Shown: positions 16,194-25,449, counted from the first letter of the stretch. The stretch: 64,000 bases of DNA from Selenomonas sp. oral taxon 920 (GCF_001717585.1 NZ_CP017042.1:1952501-2016500); one strand, 5' to 3'. The notes: generated by a model from the sequence alone, not told the origin. Made by a program: numbers and translations.

Positions 16194-17723
16194 TTAGAGC
16201 GGAATGTTCCCGTGCTTCTTCGCAGGGTTGTCCTCACGCTTGCTCGAGAGCGCATTCAGCGCCGTGATGATGTAGGGACGCGTCTCGCTCGGCGTGATAA
16301 CCATGTCGATGTAGCCGCGCTCTGCCGCCTTGTACGGGGTTGCGAACTCCTCGATGTACTCGGCCGTGCGTGCATCCTTGTCCGGATCCTTGCGGAAGAT
16401 GATGTTCGCTGCACCCGCAGGGCCCATGACGGCGATCTCAGACGTCGGCCATGCCATGACCTGATCTGCACCGAGCTCGCGGTTGCACATTGCGATGTAG
16501 GAGCCGCCGTACGCCTTGCGCGTGATGACGGTGACCTTCGGCACGGTCGCCTCGCTGTATGCGTAGAGCATCTTCGCACCGTGGCGGATGATGCCGCTGT
16601 ACTCCTGATCGACGCCCGGCAGGAAGCCCGGCACGTCGACGAGGTTGACGAGCGGAATGTTGAACGCATCGCAGAAGCGGATAAAGCGCGCCGACTTGTT
16701 GGACGCGTCAACATCGAGGCAGCCTGCCATGACGTTCGGCTCGTTCGCGATGATGCCGACCGTGCGGCCGTCAAAACGTGCGAAGCAGCAGATGATGTTC
16801 GTCGCGAAATGCTGATGCACCTCGTAGAACTCGCCGTTGTCGACGAGTGCGCGGATGACATCCTTCATATCGTACGGCGCATTCGGGTTGTCGGGGATGA
16901 GCGTATTCAGGCTCTCCTCCTGGCGGTTCGGGTCATCGCCCGTCTCGACGCGCGGAGTTTCCTCCATGTTGTTGCTCGGGAGGAAGGAGAGCAGATAGCG
17001 GATCTGGTCAATGCAGTCCTGATCGTTCTCCGCCGCAAAATGCGCAACGCCGGAGCGGCTGTTGTGCGTCATCGCACCGCCGAGCTGCTCTGCCGTAACC
17101 TCCTCCGCCGTAACGGACTTGATGACGGCAGGACCCGTGATGAACATCTGGCTCGTGTTCTTCACCATGAAGATGAAGTCCGTAAGAGCAGGGCTGTAAA
17201 CCGCACCGCCCGCACAAGGTCCCATGATGACGGAGATCTGCGGGATGACACCCGAGGACTTCGTGTTGCGGTAGAAGATGCCGCCGTATCCCGAGAGTGC
17301 GTCAACCGCCTCCTGGATGCGTGCGCCGCCCGAGTCATTGATGCCGATGCAGGGTGCGCCCATCTTCATCGCAAGGTCCATGACCTTCCAGATCTTGTGT
17401 GCGTGCTTCTCGCCAAGCGAGCCGCCCTCGACCGTGAAGTCCTGCGCGAACGCATAGACGAGACGTCCGTTGACCGTGCCGTAGCCCGTCACAACGCCCT
17501 CACCCGGCAGCTCCTTCTTATCCTGCCCGAAGTTCGTGCAGCGATGGCGAACGAACATATCCAGCTCAACGAACGTATCCTGATCGAAGAGCAGGTTCAG
17601 GCGTTCACGCGCGGTGAGCTTTCCCTTGCTGTGCTGCTTCTCGATGGCCTTCGCACCGCCGCCCTGCATGAGATGCTCTTTCTTCTCCAGCATGAGCTCA
17701 ATTTTTTCCTGGACTGTGGACAT
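16194..17723 (-). CDS. mmdA: Methylmalonyl-CoA decarboxylase/carboxyltransferase alpha subunit
   Basis: This 509-residue biotin-dependent acyl-CoA carboxyltransferase starts KIELMLEKKEHLMQGGG. The N-terminal crotonase-fold domain carries INDSGGARIQEAVDALSGYG and GPCAGGAVYSPALTDF. The C-terminal domain carries VDVPGFLPGVDQEY and KAYGGSYIAM. The close neighbours mutase, epimerase, MeaB and CoA-transferase point to methylmalonyl-CoA as substrate. It could be a sodium-pumping decarboxylase, a transcarboxylase or a propionyl-CoA carboxylase; the partner (membrane beta subunit, 5S subunit or biotin carboxylase) is not in this cluster. AGGAGGG precedes two adjacent ATGs (17726 and 17723); I chose the second on spacing. 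Confidence 0.88.
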   Translation of the reverse strand: MSTVQEKIELMLEKKEHLMQGGGAKAIEKQHSKGKLTARERLNLLFDQDTFVELDMFVRHRCTNFGQDKKELPGEGVVTGYGTVNGRLVYAFAQDFTVEGGSLGEKHAHKIWKVMDLAMKMGAPCIGINDSGGARIQEAVDALSGYGGIFYRNTKSSGVIPQISVIMGPCAGGAVYSPALTDFIFMVKNTSQMFITGPAVIKSVTAEEVTAEQLGGAMTHNSRSGVAHFAAENDQDCIDQIRYLLSFLPSNNMEETPRVETGDDPNRQEESLNTLIPDNPNAPYDMKDVIRALVDNGEFYEVHQHFATNIICCFARFDGRTVGIIANEPNVMAGCLDVDASNKSARFIRFCDAFNIPLVNLVDVPGFLPGVDQEYSGIIRHGAKMLYAYSEATVPKVTVITRKAYGGSYIAMCNRELGADQVMAWPTSEIAVMGPAGAANIIFRKDPDKDARTAEYIEEFATPYKAAERGYIDMVITPSETRPYIITALNALSSKREDNPAKKHGNIPL

Positions 17724-17804
17724 CATATCCCTCCTGTATATCTTCCTGCGGGAAACCGGAATGAAGCTCTCCGCAGGGATTATGCGTCACAATGCTGGAT
17801 GCTG

Positions 17805-18221
17805 TCAGCGATCCTCATGCTCGCAGATCTCGAGGAGAACGCCCTTCGTCGACTTCGGATGCAGGAACGCAATCTTCGCGCCGCCCGCGCCGATGCGTGG
17901 CTTCTCGTCGATCATGCGGACGCCCTTCGCCATGAGATCGGCAATCGCATTCTCAATGTTGTCGACGCGCAGGGCAATGTGCTGGATGCCTTCACCCTTC
18001 TTCTCGATGTATTTCGTGATTGGGCTGTCGTCTGCCGTGCCGATGAGCAGCTCAATCTCACTCTTGTTCGGCGTCGGATGGAATGTCGTCGTGACCTTCT
18101 GCTCCGCAACGGTTTCCTCAGCCGTGCAGGGGATGCCGATCACGTCCGACCAGAAATTCTTCCCCTCTTCGAGATCCTTCACGGCAATGCCGATGTGATC
18201 TACTGCCAGAACCTTGAACAT
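17805..18221 (-). CDS. mce: Methylmalonyl-CoA epimerase
   Basis: This 138-residue glyoxalase-fold enzyme interconverts (R)- and (S)-methylmalonyl-CoA. VDHIGIAVKDLEEG at the N-terminus carries the first metal histidine (H9), GIQHIALRVDNIENA carries the second, and the ending KSTKGVLLEICE supplies the Glu ligand. The length is typical. AAGGAGG precedes the ATG. It links the mutase product, (R)-methylmalonyl-CoA, to the (S)-form used by the carboxyltransferase next to it. Confidence 0.92.
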   Translation of the reverse strand: MFKVLAVDHIGIAVKDLEEGKNFWSDVIGIPCTAEETVAEQKVTTTFHPTPNKSEIELLIGTADDSPITKYIEKKGEGIQHIALRVDNIENAIADLMAKGVRMIDEKPRIGAGGAKIAFLHPKSTKGVLLEICEHEDR

Positions 18222-18261
18222 AGGTGCTTCCTCCTTGGGAAATTGCTGTCAATTTCCACTT

Positions 18262-19200
18262 TTAAGATAACATTTCGGCCATGACATCGCCCACCACAGT
18301 GTATGGATCGGTCTCATGTGCCTTGATTTTTGCCACATAGTCGTCGAGCCTGCCCGTGTCGACAATGCGGCGTTCGATGCTGCGCCGAACACCTGCGTGC
18401 AGGATGTCCAGCATCTCATCGCGTGTGCGGCGTGTACGCCGCTCAGAGAGAACGCCGTTGCCCTCAATGTGGGCACGGTGTTCTTCAAGAGTGTCGACCA
18501 ACTCCGCGATCCCTTCGCCGCGATTCGCGACGACCTTGCGGATCGGCGGCCGCCAGTCAGACATGTGATCGTCCAGATCCAGCATCATATTGATCTCACG
18601 GACGAGCTTATCCGCGCCGTCAAGATCGGACTTGTTGATGGCAAATACGTCGCCGATCTCCAAGATGCCCGCCTTGATCGCCTGAATATCATCGCCCATG
18701 CCCGGAATCAGTACAACCATCGTGGTGTCCGCCGCCCGCACAATATCCACCTCGGACTGCCCGACACCGACGGTCTCGACAAAGATGATGTCCTTGCCGA
18801 AGGCATCCATGACCTTCACCGCGTCCGCAGTCTTGTGCGAGAGGCCGCCGAGGCTGCCGCGCGTTCCCATGCTGCGGATAAATACGCCCTCATCGAGGGT
18901 CAGGTCATTCATACGGATGCGGTCGCCCAAAATGGCGCCGCCGGAAAAAGGGCTTGTGGGGTCGACGGCGATGATGCCTACAGTTTTCCCGCGCTTGCGG
19001 TATTCCTTGGCAATCTTGTCCGTCATGGTGCTTTTGCCCGCACCCGGAGGGCCGGTAATGCCAAGAACGTAGGCATGTCCCGTATGGGGATAGAGCTCCT
19101 TCATGATGCCGGTCGCCGTCTCACGCTCGTTCTCGATTGCCGTAATGGCACGCGAGAGCGCGAGGCGGTTGCCCCTAAGCACCTCAGCTGCTATATCCAT
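18262..19200 (-). CDS. meaB: MeaB/ArgK-type G-protein chaperone of methylmalonyl-CoA mutase
   Basis: This 312-residue GTPase has a P-loop GPPGAGKS at about 50-57, a VDPTSPFSGGAILGDR switch segment, a FVETVGVGQSE Walker B region and an NKSD nucleotide specificity motif. MeaB proteins protect and reactivate the B12 mutase encoded just upstream. The ATG at 19200 follows AAGGAGG. In-frame codons further upstream belong to a structured repeat element (19239-19400), not to the protein, since family members start at this point. It is separated from the mutase small subunit by 263 bases that hold the repeat and a hairpin. Confidence 0.9.
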   Translation of the reverse strand: MDIAAEVLRGNRLALSRAITAIENERETATGIMKELYPHTGHAYVLGITGPPGAGKSTMTDKIAKEYRKRGKTVGIIAVDPTSPFSGGAILGDRIRMNDLTLDEGVFIRSMGTRGSLGGLSHKTADAVKVMDAFGKDIIFVETVGVGQSEVDIVRAADTTMVVLIPGMGDDIQAIKAGILEIGDVFAINKSDLDGADKLVREINMMLDLDDHMSDWRPPIRKVVANRGEGIAELVDTLEEHRAHIEGNGVLSERRTRRTRDEMLDILHAGVRRSIERRIVDTGRLDDYVAKIKAHETDPYTVVGDVMAEMLS

Positions 19201-19238
19201 GCGCCACCTCCTTCGCGCAGTCACTTCATGGAATACAT

Positions 19239-19400
19239 GGGAATCGCTGATAAAACAGGCCCTCAGATAGGCGTAGATTTTTTCGTCTGATTGAGGAGGC
19301 AAACCGGACGCATAGCCAAAGCTATGTGGAGGATTTGCCGACAAAAATCGGACAAAAAAGATGCGCTAAGATGGCTGTGCTGAATTTATCAGTGCTTCCC
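19239..19400. repeat. Structured ~162-base repeat with terminal inverted repeats, copy A
   Basis: The element is bounded by GGGAA-N3-CTGATAAA on the left and TTTATCAG-N3-TTCCC on the right. Internal arms pair progressively: a T-rich/A-rich outer stem, then GGCAAA with TTTGCC, then CATAGC with GCTATG around a short loop. A second copy lies at 59871-60036. Where the copies differ, both arms change together: GGCAAA/TTTGCC here against GACAAA/TTTGTC there, and GATT/AATC against TGTC/GACA. This one lies between the mutase B12 subunit and meaB. It has no coding content. Confidence 0.75.
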
Positions 19401-19406
19401 AAAGGA

Positions 19407-19446
19407 ATGGATGACAGACGGAAGTGTTTTTCTGCCTGTCATCCAT
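19407..19446. other. Hairpin after the mutase B12-binding subunit
   Basis: A perfect 11-base inverted repeat (ATGGATGACAG with CTGTCATCCAT) lies 17 bases downstream of the mutase small-subunit stop (minus strand) and abuts the repeat element. No T-run follows, so it may be an RNA-processing or stabilising hairpin rather than a terminator. Confidence 0.4.
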
Positions 19447-19463
19447 CCTTTCACAAAGCTGAT

Positions 19464-19859
19464 TTATGCCTTGACATGTTCCTTAATGAAGTCGACCACT
19501 TCGCCGGTCGGTGTGCCGGGGGTAAAGACTGCGGCAACGCCCGCGTCCTTGAGTGCGGGGATGTCGCCCTCGGGGATGACGCCGCCGCCGATGACAAGCA
19601 CGTCATTCATGCCCTTCTCACGGAGCAGGTTCACAACCTTCGGGAAGAGGTGCGGATGTGCACCCGAGAGAATGCTCATCGCAACGACGTTGACGTCCTC
19701 CTGCAGAGCTGCCTCAGCGATCTCCTCAGGGGTCTGACGAAGGCCGGTGTAGACAACCTCGAACCCTGCATCGCGCAGCGCACGGGCAACGACCTTCGCA
19801 CCGCGGTCATGACCATCCAGACCCGGCTTTGCAACGAGCACTCTGATTTTTTCTGCCAT
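19464..19859 (-). CDS. Methylmalonyl-CoA mutase B12-binding subunit
   Basis: This 131-residue flavodoxin-like cobalamin domain has the base-off/His-on motif DGHDRG at residues 15-20, with H17 as the lower cobalt ligand. SILSGAHPH and [11 protein letters not shown] are the other nucleotide-loop motifs. It works with the separate catalytic subunit encoded 72 bases upstream; a split small/large mutase of this kind is known from archaea and some anaerobes. AGGAGGAAT precedes the ATG at 19859, and an upstream in-frame extension reads into the intergenic region and is rejected. Confidence 0.92.
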   Translation of the reverse strand: MAEKIRVLVAKPGLDGHDRGAKVVARALRDAGFEVVYTGLRQTPEEIAEAALQEDVNVVAMSILSGAHPHLFPKVVNLLREKGMNDVLVIGGGVIPEGDIPALKDAGVAAVFTPGTPTGEVVDFIKEHVKA

Positions 19860-19931
19860 TTTTATATTCCTCCTGAACGGGGCTGCCGCCTGTACGGCGA
19901 CACCCCACTGCATTCACCCAACAGTCGCTTC

Positions 19932-21578
19932 TTACAGGTTGACGTGTGCCTCGTACTCGCCGAAGACCTCGCGCATGACCCCGCAGATTTCGCCGAGCGT
20001 CGCGTAGGTCTTGACCGCTGCGAGGATGTGCGGCATGAGGTTTTCGTTCTCGTCGCTGCACGCCTTCTTGAGGTCTGCGAGAGCCGCCTGAACAGCAGCA
20101 TTGTCGCGCTTCGCCTTCATCGCCTCGACCTTTGCCTTCTGCTTCTCGCCGACGGATGCATCCACGCGGAGGAGGTTCTTCGGAGCCTCTTCCTCCACCT
20201 GGAACTTGTTGACACCGACGATGACGCGGGCACCGGACTCGACGTCCATCTGCCACTTGTAGGCACTGTCCTGAATCTCCTTCTGGATGTAGCCCTTCTC
20301 AATTGCCGCAACCGCGCCGCCGAGATCATCGATCTTCTTGATGTACTCCCACGCCTCTTTCTCGATGCGGTTCGTCATCGCCTCGACATAGTAGGAGCCT
20401 GCGAGCGGGTCAATGACATCGGCAAGACCGCTCTCATACGCAACAATCTGCTGCGTGCGGAGTGCGACCATGACCGAGTCCTCCGTCGGAAGCGCAAGTG
20501 CTTCGTCGCGGGAGTTCGTGTGGAGCGACTGCGTGCCGCCCATAACAGCAGCTGCTGTCTGGAGCGCGACGCGGACGATGTTGTTGTTCGGCTGCTGTGC
20601 GGTGAGCATGGAGCCTGCCGTCTGCGTGTGGACGCGGAGCATCATGGACTTCGGCTTCTCCGCCTTGAAGCGTTCCTTCATGACCTTTGCCCAGATGCGG
20701 CGAGACGCGCGGAACTTCGCGACCTCCTCGAGGACGTTGTTGTGAGCGTTCCAGAAGAAGGAGAGGCGGCCTGCGAAATCGTCGACGCTGAGACCCGCCT
20801 TGATGGCTGCCTCGACGTAGGCGATACCGTCTGCAATGGTGAATGCAATCTCCTGCGATGCCGTGGAACCGGCTTCGCGGATGTGGTAGCCCGAGATGGA
20901 AATCGTGTTCCAGTTCGGGACGTTCTTGGAGCAATATTCAAAAATGTTCGTGATGAGGCGCATGGACGGACGCGGCGGGAAGATGTACGTGCCGCGTGCC
21001 GCATACTCCTTCAGAATGTCGTTCTGGATCGTACCCTTGAGCTTGTCTGCCGAGACGCCCTGCTTCTCCGCGACCGCGATATACATCGCAAGGAGGACAG
21101 ATGCCGGAGCGTTGATCGTCATGGACGTGGAGACCTTGCCGAGGTCGATCTGGTCGAAGAGAATCTCCATGTCGGCGAGGGAGTCAATCGCAACGCCGAC
21201 CTTGCCGACCTCGCCCTCGGAGATGGCATCCGTGGAGTCGTAGCCGATCTGCGTCGGGAGGTCAAATGCACAGGAAAGCCCCGTTGCGCCGCTCTCGATG
21301 AGGTAGCGATAGCGCTTGTTGGACTCCTCCGCTGTGGAGAAACCTGCGTACATACGCATCGTCCAGAAGCGCCCGCGGTACATCGTCGGCTGCACGCCGC
21401 GGGTATAGGGGTAGACGCCGGGGAAGCCGATATCCTCTGCGTAGTCCGTCTCCTGAATGTCGAGCGGGGTGTAGAGCCCCTGCTCGGGGATGTGGGGACG
21501 CGCCGGGAACTTCGCCGTTGCCTTTTCTACGGTAGCATTGTACTTGTCAAGCCCCGCCTGGATCTTTTCATTGCTCAT
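19932..21578 (-). CDS. Methylmalonyl-CoA mutase catalytic subunit
   Basis: This 548-residue TIM-barrel subunit converts succinyl-CoA to (R)-methylmalonyl-CoA by a B12 radical mechanism. Hallmarks are [40 protein letters not shown] and [15 protein letters not shown], plus ILSVHTQT-like [11 protein letters not shown]. It lacks the fused B12 domain, which is encoded separately downstream. AAGGAG lies upstream of the ATG at 21578; earlier in-frame codons overlap a hairpin. It is the second gene of the propionate operon. Confidence 0.93.
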   Translation of the reverse strand: MSNEKIQAGLDKYNATVEKATAKFPARPHIPEQGLYTPLDIQETDYAEDIGFPGVYPYTRGVQPTMYRGRFWTMRMYAGFSTAEESNKRYRYLIESGATGLSCAFDLPTQIGYDSTDAISEGEVGKVGVAIDSLADMEILFDQIDLGKVSTSMTINAPASVLLAMYIAVAEKQGVSADKLKGTIQNDILKEYAARGTYIFPPRPSMRLITNIFEYCSKNVPNWNTISISGYHIREAGSTASQEIAFTIADGIAYVEAAIKAGLSVDDFAGRLSFFWNAHNNVLEEVAKFRASRRIWAKVMKERFKAEKPKSMMLRVHTQTAGSMLTAQQPNNNIVRVALQTAAAVMGGTQSLHTNSRDEALALPTEDSVMVALRTQQIVAYESGLADVIDPLAGSYYVEAMTNRIEKEAWEYIKKIDDLGGAVAAIEKGYIQKEIQDSAYKWQMDVESGARVIVGVNKFQVEEEAPKNLLRVDASVGEKQKAKVEAMKAKRDNAAVQAALADLKKACSDENENLMPHILAAVKTYATLGEICGVMREVFGEYEAHVNL

Positions 21579-21629
21579 GAAAGTATTCTCCTTTACCTTT
21601 ACAGTTCTTTGTGTTGGGTTATGTTGCAT

Positions 21630-21650
21630 AAAGGGCTTTTTGCCCTTTTT
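21630..21650. other. Short hairpin between CoA-transferase and mutase
   Basis: AAAGGGC pairs with GCCCTTT around a five-base T-rich loop. Read along the operon strand it is followed only by a weak T-run, so it may be a partial terminator or processing site that tunes mutase against transferase levels. Confidence 0.4.
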
Positions 21651-21658
21651 ATGTAGAG

Positions 21659-23155
21659 TTATTTCTGCATCGACCCCGTTGTAACGAAGCGCTGATGGAA
21701 GGAAAGCGCCTCATCGAGGAGATGCGGTGTCTGTGCGCCCTTCGTCGCCGCATATGCACGCTCGTAGTAGTCGAGCAGGAGCGGACGATAGTCGGGATGT
21801 GCACAGTTGTTGATGATCTCGTGTGCGCGCTCGCGCGGGCTCTTGCCGCGCAGATCTGCAACACCCTGCTCCGTGATGACGATGTCAACATCGTGCGCAC
21901 CGTGGTCGATGTGCGAGCAGAACGGGACGATCGAGGAGATCTTGCCGCCCTTTGCCTCGGACTGTGTGTAGAAGATCGTGAGGTAGGCGTTGCGTGCGAA
22001 GTCGCCGCTGCCGCCGATGCCGTTCATCATCTTCGTGCCCGTGACGTGCGTGGAGTTGACGTTGCCGTAGATGTCGACCTCGATCGCCGTGTTCATGGCG
22101 ATGACGCCGAGACGACGGACCACCTCGGGGTTGTTCGAAATCTCCTGCGGGCGGAGCATCATGATCTTCTTGTACTTGTCGATGTCCTTGTAGAACCGCT
22201 GGAGGCCTTCGGGCGAGGGTGAGAACGCTGTGCCGGACGCGAATTTCAGCTTGCCTGCATCGGCAAGGTCGAACATGCCGTCCTGAATGACCTCTGTGTA
22301 GACCTCGAGATCCGTGAAGTCGGAGCTGACAAAGCCCGCGATGACCGCATTTGCCACGTTTCCGACACCCGACTGCAGCGGCAGAAGCCCCTTCGGCATA
22401 CGGCCCTCGGCGATCTCTTTCTTGAGAAGATCTACTGTAAACTGTCCCATCTTGCGCGCGATGTCGTCGACCGGAGCGAGTGCACGCGTCTTGTCCGTGA
22501 TGTCACACGGGACGATGTACTTGATCTTGTCGAGCGAGCACGGCATGAACGTCGTACCGATGCGGTCACCCGCCTTCGTAATGGGAATCGGCAGACGGTT
22601 CGGCGGATCGAGAGGGATGTAAATGTCGTGCATACCGACGAGTTCCATCGGCTGACTCGTGTTCACCTCGACAATGACCACGTCTGCACTCTGGATGAAG
22701 GACGGCGTATTGCCGACCGAAGTCGAGGGGATGATGCCCTCCTCGGTGATGGCAACTGCCTCGACAAGAGCAACGTCGATCTTTCCGAGGAAGCCCTCGC
22801 GCGACTGCTGTGCCACCTCGGAGAGGTGCATATCAATGTAGTTTACAAGACCCGAGTTGATCGCATTCCGCAGCGGCGTATTCGTCTGATACGGCAGACG
22901 CTGCTTGATGCCGCCCGCCTCTGCGAGCGCACCATCGAGCTCAGGTCCCGTCGAAGCACCCGTCCAAATGTTCACCTTGAACGGATTCTTCTTCATGCGC
23001 TCGGCGATGGCAAGCGTGACCGCCTTCGGGTAGCCGGACGGCGTGAAGCCGCTGGCGCCGATGGTCATGCCGTCGGCAAAGTACTCTGCCGCCGTCTCCG
23101 CACTGACGACCCTGTCAGCCAAGGATTTTGGTATGCGATCGGAAATATCGATCAT
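21659..23155 (-). CDS. Acetyl-CoA hydrolase/transferase-family CoA-transferase (succinate CoA-transferase type)
   Basis: This 498-residue class I CoA-transferase contains [14 protein letters not shown], the Gly loop GVGNVANAV and a [17 protein letters not shown] segment. The Glu in that last segment is the expected covalent CoA carrier. [12 protein letters not shown] is also typical of the succinate/acetate or propionyl-CoA:succinate type (Cat1/AarC/ScpC-like). As first gene of the propionate operon it most likely moves CoA from propionyl-CoA or acetyl-CoA to succinate, feeding the mutase. GGGAGG precedes the ATG at 23155; upstream in-frame codons are not coding-like. Confidence 0.88.
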   Translation of the reverse strand: MIDISDRIPKSLADRVVSAETAAEYFADGMTIGASGFTPSGYPKAVTLAIAERMKKNPFKVNIWTGASTGPELDGALAEAGGIKQRLPYQTNTPLRNAINSGLVNYIDMHLSEVAQQSREGFLGKIDVALVEAVAITEEGIIPSTSVGNTPSFIQSADVVIVEVNTSQPMELVGMHDIYIPLDPPNRLPIPITKAGDRIGTTFMPCSLDKIKYIVPCDITDKTRALAPVDDIARKMGQFTVDLLKKEIAEGRMPKGLLPLQSGVGNVANAVIAGFVSSDFTDLEVYTEVIQDGMFDLADAGKLKFASGTAFSPSPEGLQRFYKDIDKYKKIMMLRPQEISNNPEVVRRLGVIAMNTAIEVDIYGNVNSTHVTGTKMMNGIGGSGDFARNAYLTIFYTQSEAKGGKISSIVPFCSHIDHGAHDVDIVITEQGVADLRGKSPRERAHEIINNCAHPDYRPLLLDYYERAYAATKGAQTPHLLDEALSFHQRFVTTGSMQK

Positions 23156-23329
23156 AGAAAAACCTCCCTCTGATACGCCGGACAGCAGACACTGCCGTCG
23201 TCTGTTGATACTCATCTGACCCATGCGACGGATGACTCACGCGCATTCGGAACCTCGTATTTCCTCTCACAAATTATTCATGGTAGGAATGTTCAGAATA
23301 ACTGCAAGTTATCGTAGATGCATAAGTCA

Positions 23330-23358
23330 ATTATATCTTTCCATAGGATATCACGAAA
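23330..23358 (-). promoter_or_regulatory. Possible promoter of the propionate operon
   Basis: On the minus strand TATAAT (23330-23335) lies 17 bases after a poor -35, TTTCGT (23353-23358), directly behind the rex terminator and about 175 bases before the CoA-transferase start. The long leader shows no riboswitch that I recognise. The -10 is good, the -35 weak. Confidence 0.35.
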
Positions 23359-23393
23359 AAAAAATGCCGTCAAGATTACATTGACGGCATTTT
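23352..23393 (-). terminator. Terminator of the valS-folC-O-antigen ligase-rex unit
   Basis: A perfect 13-base stem (AAAATGCCGTCAA with TTGACGGCATTTT) and seven-base loop is followed on the minus strand by a nine-base T run. Confidence 0.88.
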
Positions 23394-23433
23394 CTGTTAT
23401 TTGTGAAAAAAAGGCCAAACACGCGGCAAATCA

Positions 23434-24102
23434 CTAATTTTTTTCTGACAGATCGTCCTCATCTTCAGTCGTATGCGTCAGATAATACGATAGGGAACTG
23501 AGCCCGACAGACAGATCTTCGCTGACAAAAGCTATGCTCGGCGGCACCTGCAGCTTTACAGGCGCAAAGTTCCAAATTCCGCGAATCCCTGCATCCACAA
23601 GGCGATCGGCAACCCCCTGTGCCGCTGCGGCAGGCACGGCAATGACGCCGATCTGAATCGCACGTTCGGCGATGATCTCAGCAAGATAGGCGATGTCCTC
23701 CACGCGGCGTTCACCGACACGTGTGCCGATGACGACCGGATTCGCATCGAAAATTGCGGCGAGCCGAAAGCCGAGACGCGCAATCCCCTGGTAGTTGGCA
23801 AGGGCGGCACCGAGGTGTCCCATGCCGATGATCGCAACATTCCAGTGATGATCGAGCCCCAGAATATTGCCGAGGCTCTCCTTCAACTCTGTGACATAGT
23901 ACCCCACGCCCTTCTTGCCGAACTGCCCGAAGAACGCCAAATCTTTCCGAATCTGTTCGGGGTTAATGGCGAGGCGACGGCCGAGCTCCTCCGAGGAGGC
24001 GATCTCCACGCCCTCGTCTGTCAGCTGACGCAGACAGCGATAGTAACGAGGCAGACGATCGACGGTAGCCTTCGATATCGATAGATGTTCCTGCATAGTC
24101 AT
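23434..24102 (-). CDS. rex: Redox-sensing transcriptional repressor Rex
   Basis: This 222-residue protein has an N-terminal winged helix (ISKATVDRLPRYYRCLRQL, then SSEELGRRLAINPEQIRKDLAFFGQFG) and a Rossmann NAD(H) domain with IIGMGHLGAALANY. The C-terminal domain-swapped helix is also present (LSSLSYYL). Rex senses the NADH/NAD ratio and represses fermentation genes when NADH is low; the neighbouring propionate operon and pflB are natural targets, though I see no full TTGTGAA-N4-TTCACAA site in this region. Its ATG overlaps the preceding gene stop by ATGA. Confidence 0.93.
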   Translation of the reverse strand: MTMQEHLSISKATVDRLPRYYRCLRQLTDEGVEIASSEELGRRLAINPEQIRKDLAFFGQFGKKGVGYYVTELKESLGNILGLDHHWNVAIIGMGHLGAALANYQGIARLGFRLAAIFDANPVVIGTRVGERRVEDIAYLAEIIAERAIQIGVIAVPAAAAQGVADRLVDAGIRGIWNFAPVKLQVPPSIAFVSEDLSVGLSSLSYYLTHTTEDEDDLSEKN

Positions 24103-25445
24103 CCTTCCTTCATCTCCCCCGCAATCGTATGCAGCGCTGCCGTCATGGCAGCGAGCATCCAGAGCAGCATGGAGGACGGTATGTTAAAAAGCAGATGATC
24201 GGTGACTCCGTTGAGCGCAACGGAGATAAACGCGAGCCCGAGGCCTAGGGAAAGCCCCTCGACAAAGCGGCGCCTGCGCCAGCGTGAAAGTGCCGCGCGT
24301 ACATCGGCGACGGTTTTCCACTCGTGCTCATGAGCGGCGAGCACCGTCTCCCATGGCTGTGCACGGTCAGGCAGCCGGAACGCAAGCAGAAGCGATCCAA
24401 AGAAAAACCAGAGGAACGAGAGTGCCCCCGGAACACCGATCTCCGCCGCGTAGTTCAGGTACATATTGTGCGCGTGTACGATCTGCACGGGTGCTCCCTG
24501 CAGATAGAAATCATACTCGGGGTAAACCATGAAGTACATCCCCCACCCGATGCCAAGGAATGGATGGTCAAGAATCATCGCAGCCGTACTCTCCCAGAAC
24601 GCAAGCCGCATCTCCGAGGAGGTGTCAATGCGTGTAAAGACGGAGAGCAGACGATCAGCCAGCACGGGATCGGCGAGAAGAGCTCCGGCGCCGAGCACGG
24701 CAATGCCGAGCAGCACGCGCCAGTCGCGCAGTGCGCCATAGCCCGCAAGAATGGCGGCAATCACGAGACACGCCCCGCGCGCATACGTCATGCCGAGACA
24801 CGCGAGCGCGGCAACGAGCAGAACGAGCGCGAGGATGCGCCATCCGCGCTGCAGCGCCGATGCGAGCCCCACGGCAATGCAGGCAACGATGTCGAGATAG
24901 CCCGCAAGGATGTTTGGATTCTCCCACGTCGAAAAGACGCGCTTCGAGAGTTCGGGGAAGGACTCCCCGTCCACCCATTTCATCGCGGAGATGTCAATGC
25001 CGAAAATGTACTGATAGAAGCCGTAGAGAATGACAATCGCCGCCGCTGCCGCCATCGCTGTCACAACACGCTGCAGCTCACGCGGCTTGCGCAGTGTCTG
25101 CCCCACGAGCAGATAGGTGAGCGCATAGATCGGCACAAGGTGGTAGAAATTGTAGAAACTGAATGCCTTGTCCGGTGCAACGGCAACCGACAGGAGGCCG
25201 ATGACGACAAAGAGCAGCGCGGGCGCATCGTACGGCAGGCGGCGCAGATGAAAATTGCGGTCAATGCGCAGACGCAGAAGGAGCGCTGCGCAGCCAAGAA
25301 GAAGTGCTGCCATCGCCGCAAGCGGTGCAAGCGGAATGAGAAACGCTTCGGCAATGACGGCATAGAGCATCGTGCGCGCCATGCGGCCGCCCCAGCGGCG
25401 GCGGCGCAAAGCGCGGCGACGTTCCTGAAAAGAGTCCTCTGCCAC
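24099..25445 (-). CDS. O-antigen ligase (WaaL/Wzy_C)-family membrane protein
   Basis: This 448-residue protein has about eleven or twelve hydrophobic segments. A long extracytoplasmic loop contains FSTWENPNILAGYLDIV and the conserved QIVHAHNMYLNYAAEIGVPG, where the first His is typical of the ligase active site. Such proteins attach O-antigen to lipid A-core, polymerise glycans, or glycosylate proteins; sequence alone cannot tell. The first plausible start is GTG at 25445 after GGGGAGGTGAC, four bases after the folC stop; further upstream codons lie inside folC. A basic charged cytoplasmic loop (ALSRWRRRRFVEG) precedes the last membrane pair. Confidence 0.8.
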   Translation of the reverse strand: MAEDSFQERRRALRRRRWGGRMARTMLYAVIAEAFLIPLAPLAAMAALLLGCAALLLRLRIDRNFHLRRLPYDAPALLFVVIGLLSVAVAPDKAFSFYNFYHLVPIYALTYLLVGQTLRKPRELQRVVTAMAAAAAIVILYGFYQYIFGIDISAMKWVDGESFPELSKRVFSTWENPNILAGYLDIVACIAVGLASALQRGWRILALVLLVAALACLGMTYARGACLVIAAILAGYGALRDWRVLLGIAVLGAGALLADPVLADRLLSVFTRIDTSSEMRLAFWESTAAMILDHPFLGIGWGMYFMVYPEYDFYLQGAPVQIVHAHNMYLNYAAEIGVPGALSFLWFFFGSLLLAFRLPDRAQPWETVLAAHEHEWKTVADVRAALSRWRRRRFVEGLSLGLGLAFISVALNGVTDHLLFNIPSSMLLWMLAAMTAALHTIAGEMKEG

Positions 25446-25449
25446 GCCG

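Noticed and set aside
15444-18284. Very long plus-strand open frame (about 946 codons) across the biotin carrier, carboxyltransferase and epimerase genes
   Set aside because: It is antisense to four well-supported minus-strand genes, is made of Arg/Asp/His-rich low-likelihood sequence, and arises because GC-rich genes have few stops in the opposite frame.
19201-19344. N-terminal extension of MeaB reading into the structured repeat
   Set aside because: MeaB homologues start at the ATG at 19200, which has a strong ribosome site; the extension is translated repeat sequence.
19326-21656. Long plus-strand open frame (about 776 codons) opposite the mutase genes
   Set aside because: Same antisense effect; the minus-strand frames encode recognisable methylmalonyl-CoA mutase subunits.
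23394-23410. Rex operator near rex
   Set aside because: Only a TTGTGAA half-site is present at about 23400; the second half TTCACAA is missing.
23156-23433. Cobalamin riboswitch before the B12-dependent propionate operon
   Set aside because: The ~280-base region shows no B12-box-like sequence; only the rex terminator and a possible promoter are visible.
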